From the NCBI GenBank assembly GCA_031763025.1, contig JASSKH010000007.1:2564776-2628775 (forward strand): DNA of 64,000 bases. The letters run 5' to 3'. This stretch comes from Macrocystis pyrifera. Lineage: Eukaryota; Sar; Phaeophyceae; Laminariales; Laminariaceae. Positions within the stretch are counted from its first letter, which is position 1, and every line of letters starts with the position of its first letter. Shown one piece after another: positions 60,905 through 64,000 of the stretch. The position numbers and the translations under genes were made by a program. The notes under the pieces were generated by a model. That model saw only the letters and a program-made list of their open reading frames with translations, ran no database searches and was not told where the DNA came from.

Positions 60905-61350
60905 ACGGAGAAGTCTCCGAGAGCGTAAACGCAGAGCGACGCGTCTATGGGAAGATCTCGACGAAGATCTTTGCTAAGTAACCGCTTTTGGTGAGTGCGC
61001 CCCCCTTGTTCTCGAGAAAAAAATCCCCGGAAAATGAATCCCAACGGGGGATGTGTTAAATCTGCCGTTATACCTACGACACTCGAAAGTACTGCAGTAG
61101 TTTATGATAGATGTGCTGCTGTATTGGTACAGTAGTACTTTTATTTTTTGTTTTTGTTTCCATCCCATTTAATAGCTTCGCTCTCCTTTTCTCCCTCCAC
61201 GCACTGTAGAGTAGTAGCTCAGATCCGGGATCACACATCGGGCTCGTATCCCCCCTCCCCACCAGGGTGGGGGAGACCCCACTACGTTTCGTGGCTTGCA
61301 TTTTGATCGCGAGAAGACGTGAGCCCTTTCTTCCATCGTCGACTCGCGTC
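60905..61350 (+). repeat. Repeat family E, longest copy
   Basis: Left part GAGAGCGTAAACGCAGAGCG and right part CCTTTCTTCCATCGTCGACT then CGCGTCG, with CTCAGATCCGGGATCACA between, matching 21885-22225, 34120-34315 and 38985-39125. Confidence 0.55.
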
Positions 61351-61465
61351 GAAAATTATCGTATCATCTATGCGGTATGATTGGTCATGCCCTATCCCCT
61401 TCGTTCCTCGGCCCTTACCGCACACAGCGTACCCATTGGCCATCTTCCCGTACTTCATCCGGGTA

Positions 61466-61654
61466 TTAAGGTGAGTCGAGTGAGGAGCTAACCATGGTAC
61501 CGATAGTGTGCATTTTGCGACACAGGCAGTACAGGACGCCAGCAATAATGAGAAACAGGAAAGCTGACCCACAGGCTGAATTTCTTCTTTGGGAGAGGGT
61601 GCTTCCTAGACTAATTTCAATATCACGACGCTCGGATTTCTTGATTTCCTCCAT
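61466..61654 (-). CDS. Small frame with one membrane helix, unknown
   Basis: 62 codons from ATG at 61654: MEEIKKSERRDIEISLGSTL, then a hydrophobic AFLFLIIAGVLYCLCRKM and a short polar tail. A charged start plus a single helix is a plausible small membrane protein, but the length is near what chance gives and no relative is known to me. Confidence 0.2.
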   Translation of the reverse strand: MEEIKKSERRDIEISLGSTLSQRRNSACGSAFLFLIIAGVLYCLCRKMHTIGTMVSSSLDSP

Positions 61655-62234
61655 ATTTTAACCTGGTTTTCTTATTACAGCAGCATTTTTCTTAATAGGT
61701 GTCCTGGACTGCACTAGATAGACCCAGCATACTGACCGGTACTATAGTACTGTGTGTGATACGAGCACTTGTGTATTTGTTCTGTTTCGGTTTGGTTTCA
61801 ATTTCGCTCGCCCTGTGTGTTTCTTTTGCCTTGTTTTCAGCGCGCAACAGACACCGGAACCCTCTTCACCATAATCAGGAGTAATTTACGTGTATAATAG
61901 TAAGATTAGCAGGCTCGAAGAAGGGGGGAAAACCTTGTTTTAATCGTGATCGGCGGAATGCTCATGGTCTAGGTTTCAAGCGTGGCGTATTGCGGCGGAC
62001 ACCCAACCAAGCGGGTACTATTGCAAACGTGAATTATTTATGGTAACCGCGCTTCTTGTTCATCAAGTTGGTTCGCAAGCGGAGTTGCCGACACCTCTGC
62101 CGCTGGTAAAAACGCGCGCTGGAGGGTGTCGTGCATCGCCGCAGGTACCCCAAAAACTGAAACGAAACGAGCTCAATGCCCTATCCCATAGGACACGTTG
62201 CTGTTGGGGGCACACCTTCGTGGAGTCTGGGAGC

Positions 62235-63990
62235 TTCAGTTGGATGACACCATGGGGTACCTGGGGCACACCACGGAGTATCCCCCGGTAACCCATGGTG
62301 TGCCCCATAGCATTCCATCGTGCACCAGGCGATACCCCATGGAAAGGTCTTCCTCCATGGTACATTCCACGGTGTATTCCATGGGATGCATATGTCCCAT
62401 GGGGCATCATGATCCCGCGGGCTGATTGATTTCATGGGGTACCCCATGGGGTGTTACCTCCGATGTGATATCTCATGGGAACCCATGGGACGTCTCACGA
62501 CATGTCCCATGGCATATCCGATGGGTGGTTCCGTGGAGTATTTCCCCATGGAGCATCAAATGGGACAAACATCGCCCATGGGTAATCCCACGGTTATATG
62601 ATGGGTATGCGTTATGGGGAACCTGATGGGATATTCTTTATGGGATACCCAACGGCACGCCCCATGAGGTATACCATGGTAATACCATGGAATATCCCAC
62701 GGTGTTCCCCGTCGGAAGTGGCATGGAGTATGAAAATGGGGTAAGCCATGGGGTGGTGCCCCATGGGGTGTGCCATGGTGAGGTGTTCGATGTGGGAACT
62801 TTGTGCCATGGTATGCGGTCGTTAGCATCATGGATGGGACGACCCGCGAGGCAACCCATGGGGGAACTAATCCAATGGTGCATCCCATTGCGCATCCCGT
62901 TAGGAACCTCATGGTACATCCCATGGGGTAAACCATGATGTGTTGTACCCCACGGGGCATCCCATGTGGTATGCCGTGTAGTATGCCACGGGGTATGCCC
63001 TACCATCGTAGGACGGTGACTCAAGGGGTGTACCATAGTGTTTCACGAGGTAATTCATCAGGAAAACATTGTTTTATTATATGGGACGTGCGGTCGTTTA
63101 CACCATGGAGGATGACCCACGAGGCAATTCATGCTCCACGAGGTAACACATAGGGGAACCTTTGGGCTATGGTGTGTGCAGTCGTTGGCATCATGGGATG
63201 ACCCACGATTCGATCCGTGAGATAATCACTCCCATGGGGTGCACCCTATGGAGCGCTTCATGGGGAACCGCATGGTCCATCACATGGGGTATGCCATGAT
63301 ATAATGTGCTCCATGGGGTGTCTTGTGCGGTAAGCCATGGGGTGGTGCCCCCATGAGTTTCATGCCATGATTTCCCACGAATGTATAGCGTGTACCACGG
63401 GATACCCCGTGGGATATGTCATTGGGGTATGCTAGTGGGTAAAACCCCAGGGGTATGCAACATGGTATCCCGCGAGGAAACTCGTGGGGAAAGTTTTATG
63501 TCATGGACTATACGGTCGTTTTCATCCTGATATGACCCACGAGGCTATCCACGGGATAAACAATCCTATGGGGCATCCCATTGAGAGGCTCATGGTACAT
63601 TCCATGGGGTATACCTGGTTTAGTGTGCCCAATGGGGTACCACGTGGGCTATGTCATGGGGTAGCGTCTGGTTTGGAGTGTATTATGGCGTTCCACGAGG
63701 CAAGCCACGGGAGGATTTTCGTGCGCCGCTGTCGTTTGCACCATGGGATGACCCACGAGGCAAACCCTAGAGATAAACACTCCCATGGTGCATCGCATGG
63801 GGCATCCCCGAGGTGCTCCATGGTATATCCCATGGAGTATACCATGGTATAGTGTGCCCCACGGGTTGTCCTATGACATATGCCGTAGGGTGTGCCATGG
63901 GGTGCTCCATGGTGGCCCATGTGATGGGACCTTTATCAATAGTGGGATGCCCCATAGTAGTGGAGTACCCTATGGGTTGTTCCATAGCGG
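62235..63990. repeat. CATG-centred palindrome field 4 (CCCCATGGGG type)
   Basis: Runs to the right edge. Words such as ATGGGGTACCCCATGGGGTG, CCCATGGGGTATGCCATGG and TCCCATGGAGTATACCATGG recur every 10-20 bases. A longer unit of roughly 250 bases is hinted at by GGTCGTTTACACCATGGAGG, then ATGACCCACGAGGCAA, recurring at about 62810, 63090, 63185, 63510 and 63730. Confidence 0.85.
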
Positions 63991-64000
63991 GGGCGTCCGT

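Overview
The window looks like intron-rich nuclear DNA from a eukaryote, most likely a photosynthetic stramenopile such as a brown alga. The reasons are a plant-type alpha/beta pyrophosphate phosphofructokinase, short GC-rich exons with GT-AG introns of about 0.35-3.8 kb, a TBC1D13-type Rab GAP, both Ty1/copia and chromodomain Ty3/gypsy elements, and much simple sequence with very long C or G runs. The lineage is an inference; no ribosomal or organellar marker is present.

The left 24.7 kb is one minus-strand gene of which 20 exons can be placed. Exons 1-14 (24705 to 5120) encode a full catalytic beta-type PPi-phosphofructokinase. With no stop and with matching splice phases, exons 15-20 (4585 to the left edge) continue into a second, alpha-type (regulatory-like) phosphofructokinase domain that runs off the window. 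In land plants these are two separate subunits of one enzyme; here they appear fused. The introns hold several families of short repeats: a TA-flanked palindromic MITE (family A, 7 copies), a second palindromic MITE (family B, 5 copies, two of them carrying A at the same internal point), a TTAA-flanked MITE, a repeat with a C-run tail (family C), a dispersed family D, a (TACCC)n array and minisatellites.

From 25 to 44 kb lie smaller genes: an intronless orphan ORF divergent from the phosphofructokinase (25189-26061, +), a three-exon TBC/RabGAP (29880-32639, -), a PDZ-like gene fragment (about 34904-36000, -), a multi-exon plus-strand gene of unknown function (39814-42948), and a weak two-exon minus-strand candidate (43712-44125).

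From 44 kb to the right edge the sequence is repeat-dominated. It holds a broken Ty1/copia fossil (about 47.6-48.97 kb) and a young, whole-looking chromovirus with identical 232-bp LTRs (49135-54893). There are also four large fields of degenerate palindromes all centred on CATG (45.7-46.1, 49.0-49.1 plus 54.9-55.4, 56.0-58.6 and 62.2-64.0 kb). The chromovirus inserted into one of these fields. A minisatellite at 6.2-6.6 kb inside the phosphofructokinase gene shares the CATG-centred design.

Four reading-frame slips are seen in otherwise well-conserved host exons (three in the beta half of the phosphofructokinase, one likely in the PDZ-like gene). They are small indels in short repeats, which suggests either draft-assembly errors or early decay.
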